Part shown: one piece after another, positions 8,903-17,111 of the stretch
How the letters are laid out: every line of letters begins with the position of its first letter
Numbering within the stretch: the stretch's first letter is position 1
Assembly: GCF_040049195.1 (NCBI RefSeq)
Contig: NZ_JBDZDL010000004.1
Source: NCEH01 sp040049195
GTDB lineage: Bacteria > Pseudomonadota > Alphaproteobacteria > Rhizobiales > Xanthobacteraceae
Direction: 5' to 3' (one strand)
Length of the DNA: 64,000 nucleotides
Notes under the pieces: model-generated
Told to the model about the DNA's origin: nothing
What the model saw: only the letters and a program-made list of their open reading frames with translations
The model's database searches: none
Position numbers and translations under genes: made by a program

Positions 8903-9442
8903 ATGACCGCCGTTTCCGACACGCCTTTCGCCAAGCTCGAAACCGAGGGACGGCTTTTGAAGCCGCTTTTGAGCGCCGATACCCATGTCGCCGGCCGCTT
9001 CGGGTATCGCGGCGACATCGCCTTCGACGGGCCCGAGACCCTGCTGAAGGAAGTGTTCTCCGTATCCGAAAGCGGCAAGTCGGCGATCGGCTTCCTGGCC
9101 GGCACGATCAAGGAATATGAAAGCCTGCCCAAGCTCGTCGAGACCTTCGGCGACGCCTTCGACGAGGCTGGAAACTACTTCATCTATATTGCCGATCTGC
9201 CGCAGGGCAACCGCTTCTACATTCGCTTCGGCAATGTGAAGGTGTTCGCCATCTATATCGACGAGACCAGCGTGTATAACGAGCTGATCGATACCTTCTA
9301 TGTCGACAAGATCAAGCTGAAGAAGTTCGACACCTCCGCCAAGCTCGATGCATTGGCCGATGTGGGTCTGAAATATTCGAGCCTCTCGGATTATAAGGAA
9401 ATCTCGTTCGAGGACGGTCTGAAGATCAAGAACGCGGCCTGA
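8903..9442 (+). CDS. Protein of unknown function, third gene of Rieske locus
   Basis: 179 residues, MTAVSDTPFAKLE onwards, with a plausible GAAGGATCAAG sequence ahead of the ATG. I do not recognise a family. It contains no Cys, is rich in Asp, Lys, Tyr and Phe, and has an alternating pattern (NYFIYIADLPQGNRFYIRFG, then VFAIYIDETSVYN) that suggests a beta-rich soluble domain. There is no signal peptide or membrane helix. It is the last gene of the rightward group 7461-9442 and is convergent with mgtC. The 145 bp upstream gap could hold its own promoter; no clear motif was found there. Confidence 0.72.
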   Translation: MTAVSDTPFAKLETEGRLLKPLLSADTHVAGRFGYRGDIAFDGPETLLKEVFSVSESGKSAIGFLAGTIKEYESLPKLVETFGDAFDEAGNYFIYIADLPQGNRFYIRFGNVKVFAIYIDETSVYNELIDTFYVDKIKLKKFDTSAKLDALADVGLKYSSLSDYKEISFEDGLKIKNAA

Positions 9443-9477
9443 GGGGCGCGCGATCCGATCTGCAAGGTAAAGCCCGG

Positions 9478-10194
9478 TCAGTCCTGCGTACTGCTGCTCC
9501 AGGTGGTATGCAGGACACCAGGATGCTTTTCGATTTCGGCGATCACCGCATCGATTTCGCTGGCGTCCACCGCGGTGCTGACCAGCGTGGCGAGGATTTC
9601 CACCTTGTCGTTGCTGCGCTCGGTCACCTCCACATCGCCAACCGGATAATGGGCCGCTTCCAGGCGCTCCACCAGCAGGTCGCGCACCTCGTCCAGGGCG
9701 GTGCTGGTGGTGATGACGAGCACCTCGTAGGTCTGTTCCGCGCTCTTGTCGTTGATGGGAATGCGGTTGATCAGGTTCACCACCGGCCGCAGCAAAGTGT
9801 TGCCAGCCAACACGAAAGCGGTGAGGAGGGCGGCTTCGGCGAGCATGTCGGTGCCGGCGCAGGCGCCCACCGCCGCCGAGCACCACAAGGTGGCGGCGGT
9901 GTTGAGGCCGCGCACGTTCATGCCTTCCTTCATGATCACGCCGGCGCCCAAAAAGCCAATGCCGGAAACCACATAGGAGATCACCCGCACCGCCTCCGTC
10001 GTCCCGGCGATGCGCTGGGCCAGATCCACGAAGGCGGCGGCGCCGATGGCCACAAGCACGTTGGTGCGCAGGCCGGCGGTGCGTTGGCGATACTGGCGTT
10101 CCGCGCCGATCAGCAGGCCGAAGACGAACGCCGCCGAGAAGCTGATGAAGGTGTCAAAAAACTGCAATAAATCAAAAGTTTCAGCGAATTTCAT
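9478..10194 (-). CDS. MgtC/SapB family membrane protein
   Basis: 238 residues from the ATG at 10194 (MKFAETFDLL); an in-frame GTG at 10212 is an alternative. The first two thirds contain about four to five membrane helices with the MgtC signature: GLLIGAERQYRQRTAGLRTN, then GIGFLGAGVIMKEG and GLNTAATLWCSAAVG. The C-terminal third (about 160-238) is a soluble ACT-like domain, seen in long MgtC proteins. MgtC/SapB proteins are linked to growth in low magnesium and to acid or macrophage survival; transport itself is not proven. Twin palindromes lie 50-90 bp upstream of the start. Confidence 0.9.
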   Translation of the reverse strand: MKFAETFDLLQFFDTFISFSAAFVFGLLIGAERQYRQRTAGLRTNVLVAIGAAAFVDLAQRIAGTTEAVRVISYVVSGIGFLGAGVIMKEGMNVRGLNTAATLWCSAAVGACAGTDMLAEAALLTAFVLAGNTLLRPVVNLINRIPINDKSAEQTYEVLVITTSTALDEVRDLLVERLEAAHYPVGDVEVTERSNDKVEILATLVSTAVDASEIDAVIAEIEKHPGVLHTTWSSSTQD

Positions 10195-10244
10195 GATTCC
10201 GCGGCCCCGCACGCTCCCGCCGCCCCAGCCTTAGCAGTCCGGGC

Positions 10245-10280
10245 GGAAATTTCCACCGCCGCCGGGGCGGAAAATTTCCG
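10245..10280. promoter_or_regulatory. Twin palindromes upstream of mgtC-like gene
   Basis: GGAAATTTCC (10245-10254) is a perfect palindrome. CGGAAAATTTCCG (10268-10280) is a second one with 6-base arms around a central A. Both sit in a repeated GGGCGGAAA-type context with centres about 24 bp apart, 50-90 bp upstream of the MgtC-like start. This looks like a tandem operator for a dimeric regulator. The rest of 10195-10500 shows no gene I can support. Confidence 0.35.
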
Positions 10281-10500
10281 GCTCGGAAAACCCGCGCGCC
10301 GCCGCATGTGCGGGCGGGGACGGTCGCGGGGGCAAGCCGATGTCTTCGCCGCGGGCGTCGCGAACGGTGAAACGCGAAGCCGTGGAACCTTCAGCCCTGC
10401 CGTGCACTTGCTCAGCTTGAGGCAAGGCTGCGGGGACACGCTGCGCCTTGCCGCTGGACCGTTTCGGTTTCGTGCTCCGTGCCCCCGAGGAGGGCCGCCC

Positions 10501-10728
10501 ATGTTTTCGCCCGCTGAACCCCGCTCCCTTGCTCCCTCTCCCATGGAGAGCCACGATTTCGATCCCGGCACGGCCTTCTGCCTGCGCTGCGGCTGCCATC
10601 GCAACATGGTGCTGCGGTTCGAGCGCATCTGCATCGAGGCGTCGAATGTGGTGGCCATGTCCCATCTGCGGGCGCGGGCCCGAATGCGCGAAGCGCTGGC
10701 GGGAAAGGCGACGCCCGCCAGGCGCTGA
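10501..10728 (+). CDS. Small Cys-rich protein, possible zinc ribbon
   Basis: 75 residues. A strong ribosome binding site (GAGGAGGG, about 6 bp upstream) supports the ATG at 10501; a second in-frame ATG lies at 10543. The centre reads FDPGTAFCLRCGCH, a C-x2-C-x-C-H cluster followed by a basic helical tail rich in Arg. Only one Cys knuckle is visible, so metal binding would need the His or dimerisation. I do not recognise a named family. It lies just ahead of the gene transfer agent promoter, in the same direction. Confidence 0.6.
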   Translation: MFSPAEPRSLAPSPMESHDFDPGTAFCLRCGCHRNMVLRFERICIEASNVVAMSHLRARARMREALAGKATPARR

Positions 10729-10752
10729 GCGGGTTTCGGGTATATAGGAAAT

Positions 10753-10787
10753 TAGTCCTTGACAGCGATACCCTGTAGGACTATATT
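10753..10787 (+). promoter_or_regulatory. Near-consensus promoter of the GTA cluster with overlapping inverted repeat
   Basis: TTGACA (10759-10764), a 17-base spacer and TATATT (10782-10787) match a housekeeping sigma-70-type promoter in 11 of 12 hexamer positions. A 7-base inverted repeat, TAGTCCT (10753-10759) and AGGACTA (10777-10783), overlaps both hexamers with 24 bp between arm starts. A repressor bound there would block RNA polymerase. Transcription would begin near 10794, about 90 bp before the small terminase start. This is the strongest promoter-like sequence I noticed in the window. Confidence 0.6.
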
Positions 10788-10885
10788 CATCCCATGTTCG
10801 AGATTTGCGCCTGACGGCGGCGGCCCGCACCGCCGGCGCGGCGCGCCTCCCGCCTCGGACCCCCGATCCCACTCGCGAGATCCTG

Positions 10886-11449
10886 ATGCCCCGCACCCCG
10901 CCCAAGGCGGCGGGTCTGGCGCGCGCCCTCTATGAGGCCGGCACGCCGATCCGCCAGATTGCCGCCGAAACCGGCCTCTCCTCGGCCTCCGTCTATTTCT
11001 GGGCCGACCGCATCGTCGATCAGGACGGCACGGTGCACCACGCCCCCGCCGCGCGACGCTATGGCGGGCGCACCGAAAAGCCGCCGAGCCGGACGCGCCG
11101 GCGCGCGTTCCTGGCGCGCCTGTGGCATGCCGCCGAGCGGCAGATGGACGAAATCGACGCCCGCGTCGCCGCGTTGGATGAGGCCGAGGCTTCGCCCCCA
11201 CGGGCCGGCGCGCGCGACAGCGAGAAGGACGCGAAGGCGCTCGCGGTTCTGGCCCGCGTGGTGCGCGAGCTCGCCGTGCTCGACGGCGAGAGCGTGGGCG
11301 GGAAATCCCCGCCGGCGAACAAATGCGGCGCGGCCGCGCCATCAGAGGAGGGCATGCGTGGGCGAAACCTCGACACCTTCCGCCGCGAGCTTGCGCGCCG
11401 CCTTGATCGCCTGCGCGAAAGCGGGAACGGCGCCGAGCCTGCTGGCTGA
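10886..11449 (+). CDS. GTA small terminase-like protein (g1)
   Basis: 187 residues from MPRTPPKAAGL. The first 60 residues contain a helix-turn-helix (GTPIRQIAAETGLSSASVYF) like that of small terminase subunits, which bind DNA and the large subunit. The rest is Arg/Glu-rich and helical. Position as first gene of the cluster and the 92-base overlap with the large terminase gene match GTA g1. In GTAs the small terminase has lost specific pac-site recognition, which is thought to allow packaging of any DNA; I cannot test that here. An earlier in-frame start at 10805 would add a low-complexity leader and was not chosen. Confidence 0.85.
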   Translation: MPRTPPKAAGLARALYEAGTPIRQIAAETGLSSASVYFWADRIVDQDGTVHHAPAARRYGGRTEKPPSRTRRRAFLARLWHAAERQMDEIDARVAALDEAEASPPRAGARDSEKDAKALAVLARVVRELAVLDGESVGGKSPPANKCGAAAPSEEGMRGRNLDTFRRELARRLDRLRESGNGAEPAG

Positions 11450-12722
11450 ATTGCCCGAGGCCGATGCCCGCCTGCTGCTCGCCGATTGGGAAATGTGGGC
11501 GCGGCCGGACCAATTGCCCCCCGAGGCCGCCCAGGGCGGCGGCCCCTGGTCCACCTGGCTGGTGCTGGGCGGGCGCGGCGCCGGCAAGACCCGCGCCGGG
11601 GCGGAATGGGTGCGCGGCCTCGCGCTCGGCCGCCCGCCATTCGCCGAACGCCCGGTGGGCCGCATCGCCTTGGTGGCGGAGACCATGTCCGACGTGCGCG
11701 AGGTGATGGTTGAAGGTGTCTCGGGCCTGCTGTCCGTCCATGCCGATGGCGAGCGCCCCGCCTGGGAGCCCACGCGGCGCCGGCTCGTCTGGAGCAACGG
11801 CGCGGTGGCCCAGGGTTTTTCCGCCGAGGACCCGGAAAGCCTGCGCGGCCCGCAATTCGAGGCCGCCTGGCTGGACGAGCTGGCGAAATGGCGCCGCGCG
11901 GATTCCACCTTCGACATGCTGCAATTCGGCCTGCGCCTGGGCGAGCGACCGCGCCAGATGATCACCACCACGCCGCGCCCCTCCGCCCTGCTGCGGCGCC
12001 TGCTGGCCGACCCTTCGAGCGCCATCAGCCGCGCCCGCACGGCGCAGAACGCGCTGCATCTTGCCCCCGGTTTCCTCGATGCGGTGCTCGCCCGCTATGG
12101 CGGCACGCGCCTCGGCCGGCAGGAGCTGGACGGCGAATTGATCGAGGACCGGCCCGATGCGCTCTGGTCCCGCGCGGCGCTCGAGGCGGCGCGCGAGGAA
12201 GAGGCGCCGCCGCTGGTGCGGATCGTGGTCGGCGTGGACCCGCCGGCTTCCTCCCGCGCCGGGGCGGATGCCTGCGGCCTGGTCTGCGCCGGCATCGACG
12301 CCTCGGGCATCGTCCATGTGCTGGCGGATGCGAGCGAAAGCGGCTTGCGCCCGGCGCTCTGGGCCGCGCGGGCGGTGGCGCTGTTTCGCCGCTTCGCGGC
12401 CGACCGCATCGTCGCCGAGGTGAACCAGGGCGGCGAGATGGTGAGCGCCGTGCTCGCCGAGGTGGATCCGAGCGTGCCGGTGGAGCAGGTACGGGCGACA
12501 CGCGGCAAATTCCTGCGCGCCGAGCCGGTGGCCGCGCTCTACGAGCAGGGCCGCGTGCGCCACGCCGGCGCCTTTTGCGCGCTGGAGGACGAGATGTGCG
12601 ATTTCGCTTTGGACGGGCTCTCCAGCGGCCGTTCGCCGGACCGGCTGGATGCGCTGGTGTGGGCCGTCACCGCTTTGGCCCTCGGCGCGAAAGCCGCGCC
12701 GCCGCGGGTGCGGGGGCTTTAG
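11358..12722 (+). CDS. GTA large terminase (g2)
   Basis: 454 residues if translation begins at GTG 11358, which lies 7 bp after a GAGGAG site. Walker A is GGRGAGKT at 71-78 and Walker B lies in FEAAWLDELAKW. The coupling region (QMITTTPRP) and the RNase H-like nuclease half (VVGVDPP, then RLDALVWAVTAL at the end) follow in the right order. It is the packaging motor: an ATPase that pumps DNA into proheads and a nuclease that cuts it. Its start lies inside the small terminase gene in another frame, implying coupled translation. Confidence 0.94.
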   Translation: MGETSTPSAASLRAALIACAKAGTAPSLLAELPEADARLLLADWEMWARPDQLPPEAAQGGGPWSTWLVLGGRGAGKTRAGAEWVRGLALGRPPFAERPVGRIALVAETMSDVREVMVEGVSGLLSVHADGERPAWEPTRRRLVWSNGAVAQGFSAEDPESLRGPQFEAAWLDELAKWRRADSTFDMLQFGLRLGERPRQMITTTPRPSALLRRLLADPSSAISRARTAQNALHLAPGFLDAVLARYGGTRLGRQELDGELIEDRPDALWSRAALEAAREEEAPPLVRIVVGVDPPASSRAGADACGLVCAGIDASGIVHVLADASESGLRPALWAARAVALFRRFAADRIVAEVNQGGEMVSAVLAEVDPSVPVEQVRATRGKFLRAEPVAALYEQGRVRHAGAFCALEDEMCDFALDGLSSGRSPDRLDALVWAVTALALGAKAAPPRVRGL

Positions 12723-12730
12723 GAAGACCC

Positions 12731-12769
12731 CCAGCCCTCTCCCGTGGGGGAGAGGGTCGGGTCAGGGGG
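12731..12769 (+). repeat. Palindromic intergenic repeat, copy 1
   Basis: CCCTCTCCC (12735-12743) pairs with GGGAGAGGG (12748-12756) around a 4-base loop, followed by a GGGTCAGGGGG-type tail. It lies between the large terminase and the convergent YflT-like gene. The same core recurs at 20885, 25865, 25929 and 29988, so it is a dispersed REP-like element. It may also act as a terminator or transcript stabiliser here. Confidence 0.7.
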
Positions 12770-12782
12770 CAGCGCTCCAATT

Positions 12783-13409
12783 TCACGCCAGCCGGTCCGG
12801 CCGCTCCCGGCGCGGCGCGCTTTCGCCGCCATGGGGCGGTGCTGCCGGATCGAACCTCGTCCAGCCGTCCTTGCGGTATTCGTTCGCGCGCGTCGCGGGG
12901 TCGATGGACGGTGGCGCGCGCAGGATGGTGCGGGCGGCGTCCAGCCGCGCCGCGTCCACCTTCGCCACCACCAGCGCACCGCCGCGCCGGACGCTTTCGG
13001 CGCAGGCATGGGCATCGTCCTCGGCAAGGCCGCCATCCATCAGCGCGCCGATGATGCCGCCCGCCGCCCCGCCCACCGCCGCGCCGGCGAGGGCGCCGGC
13101 CGCCGTCGACATGAGCCAGCCGCCGGCGAGAACCGGGCCGATGCCGGGAATGGCGATGATGCCGAGCCCCGCCAGCAGCCCGCCCGCCCCGCCGAGCCCG
13201 GCGCCGATGCCCGCGCCCGCGCCGGCATCGTGAATCACTTCCGCGACGTGGTCCTCGTGGGCCTTGTCCCGCTCGTCCTGCGGCGCGGCCTCCGCGCTCT
13301 TGGCGACGATCGAGATGGCGTCGCGGGGAATACCCGCCATCTGCAGCGCGCGCACCGCCGCGGCGGCATCGTCGTGGTTGTCGTAGAGGGCCGTCACGGT
13401 GGTGGTCAT
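12783..13409 (-). CDS. YflT-like stress protein with glycine-zipper region, inserted in GTA cluster
   Basis: 208 residues on the opposite strand to the GTA genes. The N-terminal 55 residues (VTALYDNHDDAAAAVRAL, GIPRDAISIVA) are the alpha/beta fold of the general stress protein 17M/YflT type. A long Gly/Ala hydrophobic stretch follows (about 78-130, GAGLGGAGGLLAGLGIIAIP), resembling a glycine-zipper membrane domain, then a second small alpha/beta segment (GGALVVAKVDAARLDAA). The C-terminus is polar and includes FDPAAPPHGG. Family members are stress-induced but have no known enzymatic role. It splits the large terminase from the portal gene, a place where GTA clusters normally have no extra gene. 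Confidence 0.8.
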   Translation of the reverse strand: MTTTVTALYDNHDDAAAAVRALQMAGIPRDAISIVAKSAEAAPQDERDKAHEDHVAEVIHDAGAGAGIGAGLGGAGGLLAGLGIIAIPGIGPVLAGGWLMSTAAGALAGAAVGGAAGGIIGALMDGGLAEDDAHACAESVRRGGALVVAKVDAARLDAARTILRAPPSIDPATRANEYRKDGWTRFDPAAPPHGGESAPRRERPDRLA

Positions 13410-13598
13410 TGGGCTTCGTTCCTTGCTCGCATCGCAGGGGCCTCGACGGCATCCCCGTCGCGCGATCGCTTCAGGTGATCTTGCCTGCCAAATCCGGTTT
13501 GCGAAATCCGGCGGCGTGCGATCCCGCGCCCGGCTACTCGCCTTTCAACGTCTTTACCGCTGCCGCGTTCCCCGGCTTGCCAGCAAGGAGCCTTCCGC

Positions 13599-14773
13599 AT
13601 GCTCTCTTCCTTCCTCGCCCCGCTGCGCGCCCGCCCCGCCGAGGCCAAGGCCAGCCGCGCCGCCGCCCTTGTCGCCTTCTTCGGCCAGGGGCGGGCCCGC
13701 TGGTCGCCGCGCGACTACGGCTCGCTGGCCCGCGAGGGGTTTCTGCGCAACGCCATCGCCTATCGCGCCGTGCGCATGGTGAGCGAGGCCGCCGCCAGCG
13801 TGCCGCTGCTGCTCATGCAGGGGCCGCGCGAGCTCGACCGCCATCCGCTGCTGGACCTCCTCGCCCGGCCCAATCCGCGCGCCCAGGGCGCCGATCTGCT
13901 GGAGGCCTGTGCGGGCACCTGATGGTGGCCGGCAACGCCTATCTGGAAGCGGTGGCGGTGGAGGGCGTGGTGCGCGAGCTGCATGTGCTGCGCCCCGACC
14001 GGGTGCGCGTGGTGCCCGGCCCGGAAGGCTGGCCGGAGGCGTTCGACTACACGCTCGACGGGCGCACCCTGCGTATCCACCAGGATGGCGCGGAAACCGC
14101 CGGCGTGCCGCCGATCCTGCATCTCACTTTCTTCAATCCGCTGGACGATCATTACGGCTTCGCGCCGCTTGAGGCGGCGGCGCAGGCGCTGGACCTGCAC
14201 AATGCCGCCACCGCCTGGAACAAGGCGTTGCTGGACAATGCGGCACGCCCCTCCGGCGCGCTGGTGTATGGCGGCGCGGGCTCGCTCAGCGACGAGCAGT
14301 TCGAGCGGCTGAAGGGCGAACTGGAGGCGAGCTTCCAGGGCCCGACCAATGCCGGGCGCCCGCTGCTGCTGGAAGGCGGGCTGGATTGGAAGCCGCTGGC
14401 CATGAGCCCCAAGGACATGGATTTCGAGGCCGCGCGCAACGGGGCGGCGCGCGAGATCGCGCTGGCGCTCGGCGTGCCGCCCATGCTGCTCGGCATTCCC
14501 GGCGACAACACCTATGCCAATTATGCCGAGGCCCATCGCGCCCTCTGGCGGCTCACCGTGCTGCCCCTGGTGAAGCGCCTCGCGGCCTCGCTCTCCGCCT
14601 GGCTGGCGCCGGCCTATGAGGAGGGTCTCGCCTTGGTGCCGGACCTCGACCAGGTGGAGGCGCTCTCTTCCGAGCGATCGGACCTGTGGGCGCGGGTGGG
14701 CGCCGCGGATTTCCTCACCGATGCGGAAAAGCGCGCGGCCGTGGGCTACGGCACCCGCGGACCCGGCGGTTAG
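13599..14773 (+). pseudogene. GTA portal protein (g3), interrupted by a -1 frameshift
   Basis: An HK97-type portal in two frames. The first part (13599-13922, 107 residues) ends LLEACAGT-stop. The frame one base earlier continues with GHLMVAGNAYLEAV and runs to 14773 with all later portal motifs (DNAARPSGAL, LGIPGDNTYANYAEAHRALW). Restoring one base after GCC at 13905-13907 gives a continuous LLEA-x-CGHLMVAGNAY, as in intact portals; loss of one C from a CCC run is the simplest explanation. The stop and an in-frame ATG (13922) overlap as TGATG, so reinitiation could produce a separate 283-residue C-terminal part. The portal is the DNA gateway and packaging ring, so a real break should abolish particle formation. 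A sequencing indel is the main alternative. Confidence 0.85.
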
Positions 14774-14781
14774 GCCAGGTT

Positions 14782-14967
14782 ATGGACGCGCTGATCCGCA
14801 TCTTTGCCGAGCGCGGCGACCTTGCGCATCTCGCGCTGCTGCTGTGGGCGGCGAGCGCCTCGGCGGTGGCGTTCCGCGCGCTCGCGGGGCTCGCGCGGGC
14901 CACCGAGCGGCTCGACGATTTCGTGCGCGAGCTGGCGCGCTTCAACGCCCGGAACGGTGGCGAGTGA
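14782..14967 (+). CDS. Small GTA membrane protein (g3.5 position)
   Basis: 61 residues, MDALIRIFAERGDLAH onwards. A single hydrophobic segment (LALLLWAASASAVAFRAL) is followed by a helical charged tail (TERLDDFVRELARFNAR). It starts 8 bp after the portal stop. A short gene of this type lies between portal and protease in RcGTA-like clusters (g3.5). Its role is unknown. Confidence 0.72.
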   Translation: MDALIRIFAERGDLAHLALLLWAASASAVAFRALAGLARATERLDDFVRELARFNARNGGE

Positions 14968-15051
14968 GCCCCTCCGCGTCCCGGCCGCCCTTCGCACCTC
15001 CGCCTCTCGCCCGCGCCAGTCCCCCATCCCATTCCCAACCGGAGATCCTCC

Positions 15052-15240
15052 ATGCGTGCTCCCGGCCGCAAGGCGTCCATGCCGCGCATCCGTGCGTTCG
15101 GCCCGACCTTCCATCGCTCCACCGCGGCGCCGAGCGCCCCCGCTCCCGGCGGCGTGTTCCGCGACTTCGTCGCGGCGCTGGAAAAGCTGGAGCGCGCCAA
15201 GCGCCGCAAGCCGCGCGACGCCGATCCGAAGGGCGCATGA
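15052..15240 (+). CDS. Small basic protein ahead of the GTA protease
   Basis: 62 residues with a good GGAGATCCTCC ribosome binding site just before the ATG. Its stop overlaps the protease start as ATGA, which supports translation coupling and a real gene. The composition is strongly basic (RRKPRDADPKG at the end) with a short amphipathic helix (FRDFVAALEKLERAK). I do not recognise a family. It could be a head assembly accessory or simply a translational leader for the protease. Confidence 0.5.
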   Translation: MRAPGRKASMPRIRAFGPTFHRSTAAPSAPAPGGVFRDFVAALEKLERAKRRKPRDADPKGA

Positions 15241-15746
15241 GCGGCCCGGTGCGCAACGCGCTTTTCCCGCCCGGCGCGGGGGAAGCGGGCGCCGACATCG
15301 CCGGCTATGCCTGCCGTTTCGAGATGCTCGATCTCGGCCGCGACATCATCGAGCGCGGCGCGTTCGCCGCCTGCCTCGCCGCGCGCGGGCCGGGCGCGGT
15401 GCGCATGCTCTACCAGCATGATCCCGCCGAACCCATCGGCGTGTGGACCCATATCGTCGAGGATGCGCGCGGGCTCTATGTGCGCGGGCGCCTCGCCGGC
15501 GATGTGGAGCGGGCGCGCGAGGTGGCGAGCCTGATCCGCCTCGGCGCGCTCGACGGGCTCTCCATCGGCTTCAAGGCCGCCGCCGCCCGCACCGATCCGC
15601 GCACCCGCGTGCGCCGCATCTCCCGCATCGATCTGTGGGAGATTTCCATCGTCACCTTTCCCATGCAGCCCGATGCCCGCGTGATCGCGGCGCCCGGCGG
15701 GGAAGACGTGCGCGGCCGCCTCTCGGCCCGCCGCGTGCCCGCCTGA
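15237..15746 (+). CDS. GTA prohead protease (g4)
   Basis: 169 residues, HK97-family prohead serine protease. Conserved elements are present in order: the N-terminal GYACRFEMLDLGRDII, the catalytic His in LYQHDPAEPIG, the catalytic Ser in LDGLSIGFKA, and the late WEISIVTFPMQPDA. It cleaves the N-terminal scaffold part of the capsid protein encoded next and is lost from the mature particle. The start overlaps the upstream small ORF (ATGA). Confidence 0.92.
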   Translation: MSGPVRNALFPPGAGEAGADIAGYACRFEMLDLGRDIIERGAFAACLAARGPGAVRMLYQHDPAEPIGVWTHIVEDARGLYVRGRLAGDVERAREVASLIRLGALDGLSIGFKAAAARTDPRTRVRRISRIDLWEISIVTFPMQPDARVIAAPGGEDVRGRLSARRVPA

Positions 15747-15825
15747 CCACGGCCGGCCCCCGCGCCCCGATCCGGGCGGAGCCTTCGGCATCCGCTTTTC
15801 CTTCCCTCTCCCACAGGACCGATCC

Positions 15826-17073
15826 ATGACCCATCCTTTTAGCGCCCCCGAGACCAAGGTGACGGCCCCCGAGGCGAACGAGGCCCATTTCGACCTCATG
15901 CTCGCGTTCGAGGCCTATAAGGCCACCAACGAGCAGCGCCTCGGCGAGATCGAGCGGCGCGCCGCCGATCCGCTGACCCAGGAGAAGCTGGCCCGCCTCG
16001 ATGCCGCCCTCGACAGCCAGAAGGCCCGCCTCGACGCCCATGTGGCGAAGAGCCGGCGCCCCGCGCTCGGCGGCGCCCCGGAGCAGCGCTCGGGCGCGGC
16101 GCTGGAGCATGGCGACGCCTTTTCCGCTTATGTCCGCACCGGCGAGAGCGGCGGCTTGAAGGCGCTGGAAGCCAAGGCGCTCTCGGTCGGCAGCGGCGCC
16201 GATGGCGGCTATCTGGTGCCGGCGGAAACGGAGCATGAGATCGGCCGCCGCCTCACCCAGCTGTCCCCCATCCGCGCGCTCGCCAGCGTGCGCACCATCG
16301 GCTCCGGCACCTACAAGAAGCCGTTCATGAAGAGCGGCCCGGTGGCCGGCTGGGCGGCCGAGACCGCCGCCCGCCCCCAGACCGACAGCCCGGTGCTGGC
16401 CGAGCTCGCCTTTCCCGCCATGGAGCTTTATGCCATGCCGGCGGCGACCCAGGCGCTGCTGGACAATGCCCAGGTGAATCTGGAGGAGTGGATCGCCGGC
16501 GAGGTGGACAGTGCCTTCGCCGACCAGGAGGGCGCGGCCTTCGTGAATGGCGACGGCGTCGCCAAGCCCAAGGGGTTCCTCGCCTATACCAAGGTGGCCG
16601 AGAGCGCCTGGACCTGGGATAAGGTCGGCTATGTGGCGAGCGGCGTTTCCGGCGGCTTTCCCGCCACCAATCCGTCCGATCCGCTGGTGGATCTGGTCTA
16701 TGCGTTGAAGGGCGGCTATCGCCAGAACGCCAGCTTCGTGCTCAACCGCCGCACCCAGGCGGCGGTGCGCAAGCTGAAGGACGAAAGCGGCGATTATCTG
16801 TGGGCGCCGCCGGCCGTGGCGGGCCAGGGCGCGAGCCTGATGGGCTTCCCGGTGGCCGAGAGCGAGGACATGCCGGACATCGCGGCCGATGCCTTTTCCA
16901 TCGCCTTCGGCGATTTCCGCCGCTTCTATCTGGTGGTGGACCGCGCCGGCGTGCGGGTGCTGCGCGATCCTTATTCCGCAAAGCCCTATGTGCTGTTCTA
17001 CACCACCAAGCGGGTGGGCGGCGGCATCCAGGATTTCGACGCCGCCAAGCTGCTGAAGTTCGCCGCGAGCTGA
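15826..17073 (+). CDS. GTA major capsid protein, HK97 fold (g5)
   Basis: 415 residues. The first 110 or so are charged and helical (a scaffold-like delta domain with EANEAHFDLMLAFEAYK), expected to be removed by the protease. The capsid core then begins near SVGSGADGGYLVPAETEHE, the usual start of mature HK97-type subunits, and contains the expected AFVNGDGVAKPKGFL and the C-terminal RVGGGIQDFDAAKLLKF. It is the shell protein of the DNA-carrying head. An AGGACCGATCC stretch precedes the ATG. Confidence 0.95.
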   Translation: MTHPFSAPETKVTAPEANEAHFDLMLAFEAYKATNEQRLGEIERRAADPLTQEKLARLDAALDSQKARLDAHVAKSRRPALGGAPEQRSGAALEHGDAFSAYVRTGESGGLKALEAKALSVGSGADGGYLVPAETEHEIGRRLTQLSPIRALASVRTIGSGTYKKPFMKSGPVAGWAAETAARPQTDSPVLAELAFPAMELYAMPAATQALLDNAQVNLEEWIAGEVDSAFADQEGAAFVNGDGVAKPKGFLAYTKVAESAWTWDKVGYVASGVSGGFPATNPSDPLVDLVYALKGGYRQNASFVLNRRTQAAVRKLKDESGDYLWAPPAVAGQGASLMGFPVAESEDMPDIAADAFSIAFGDFRRFYLVVDRAGVRVLRDPYSAKPYVLFYTTKRVGGGIQDFDAAKLLKFAAS

Positions 17074-17111
17074 GGGCGGGCGGGCAGGGGAGGGGGGCCT
17101 GCGGTTCGCGC

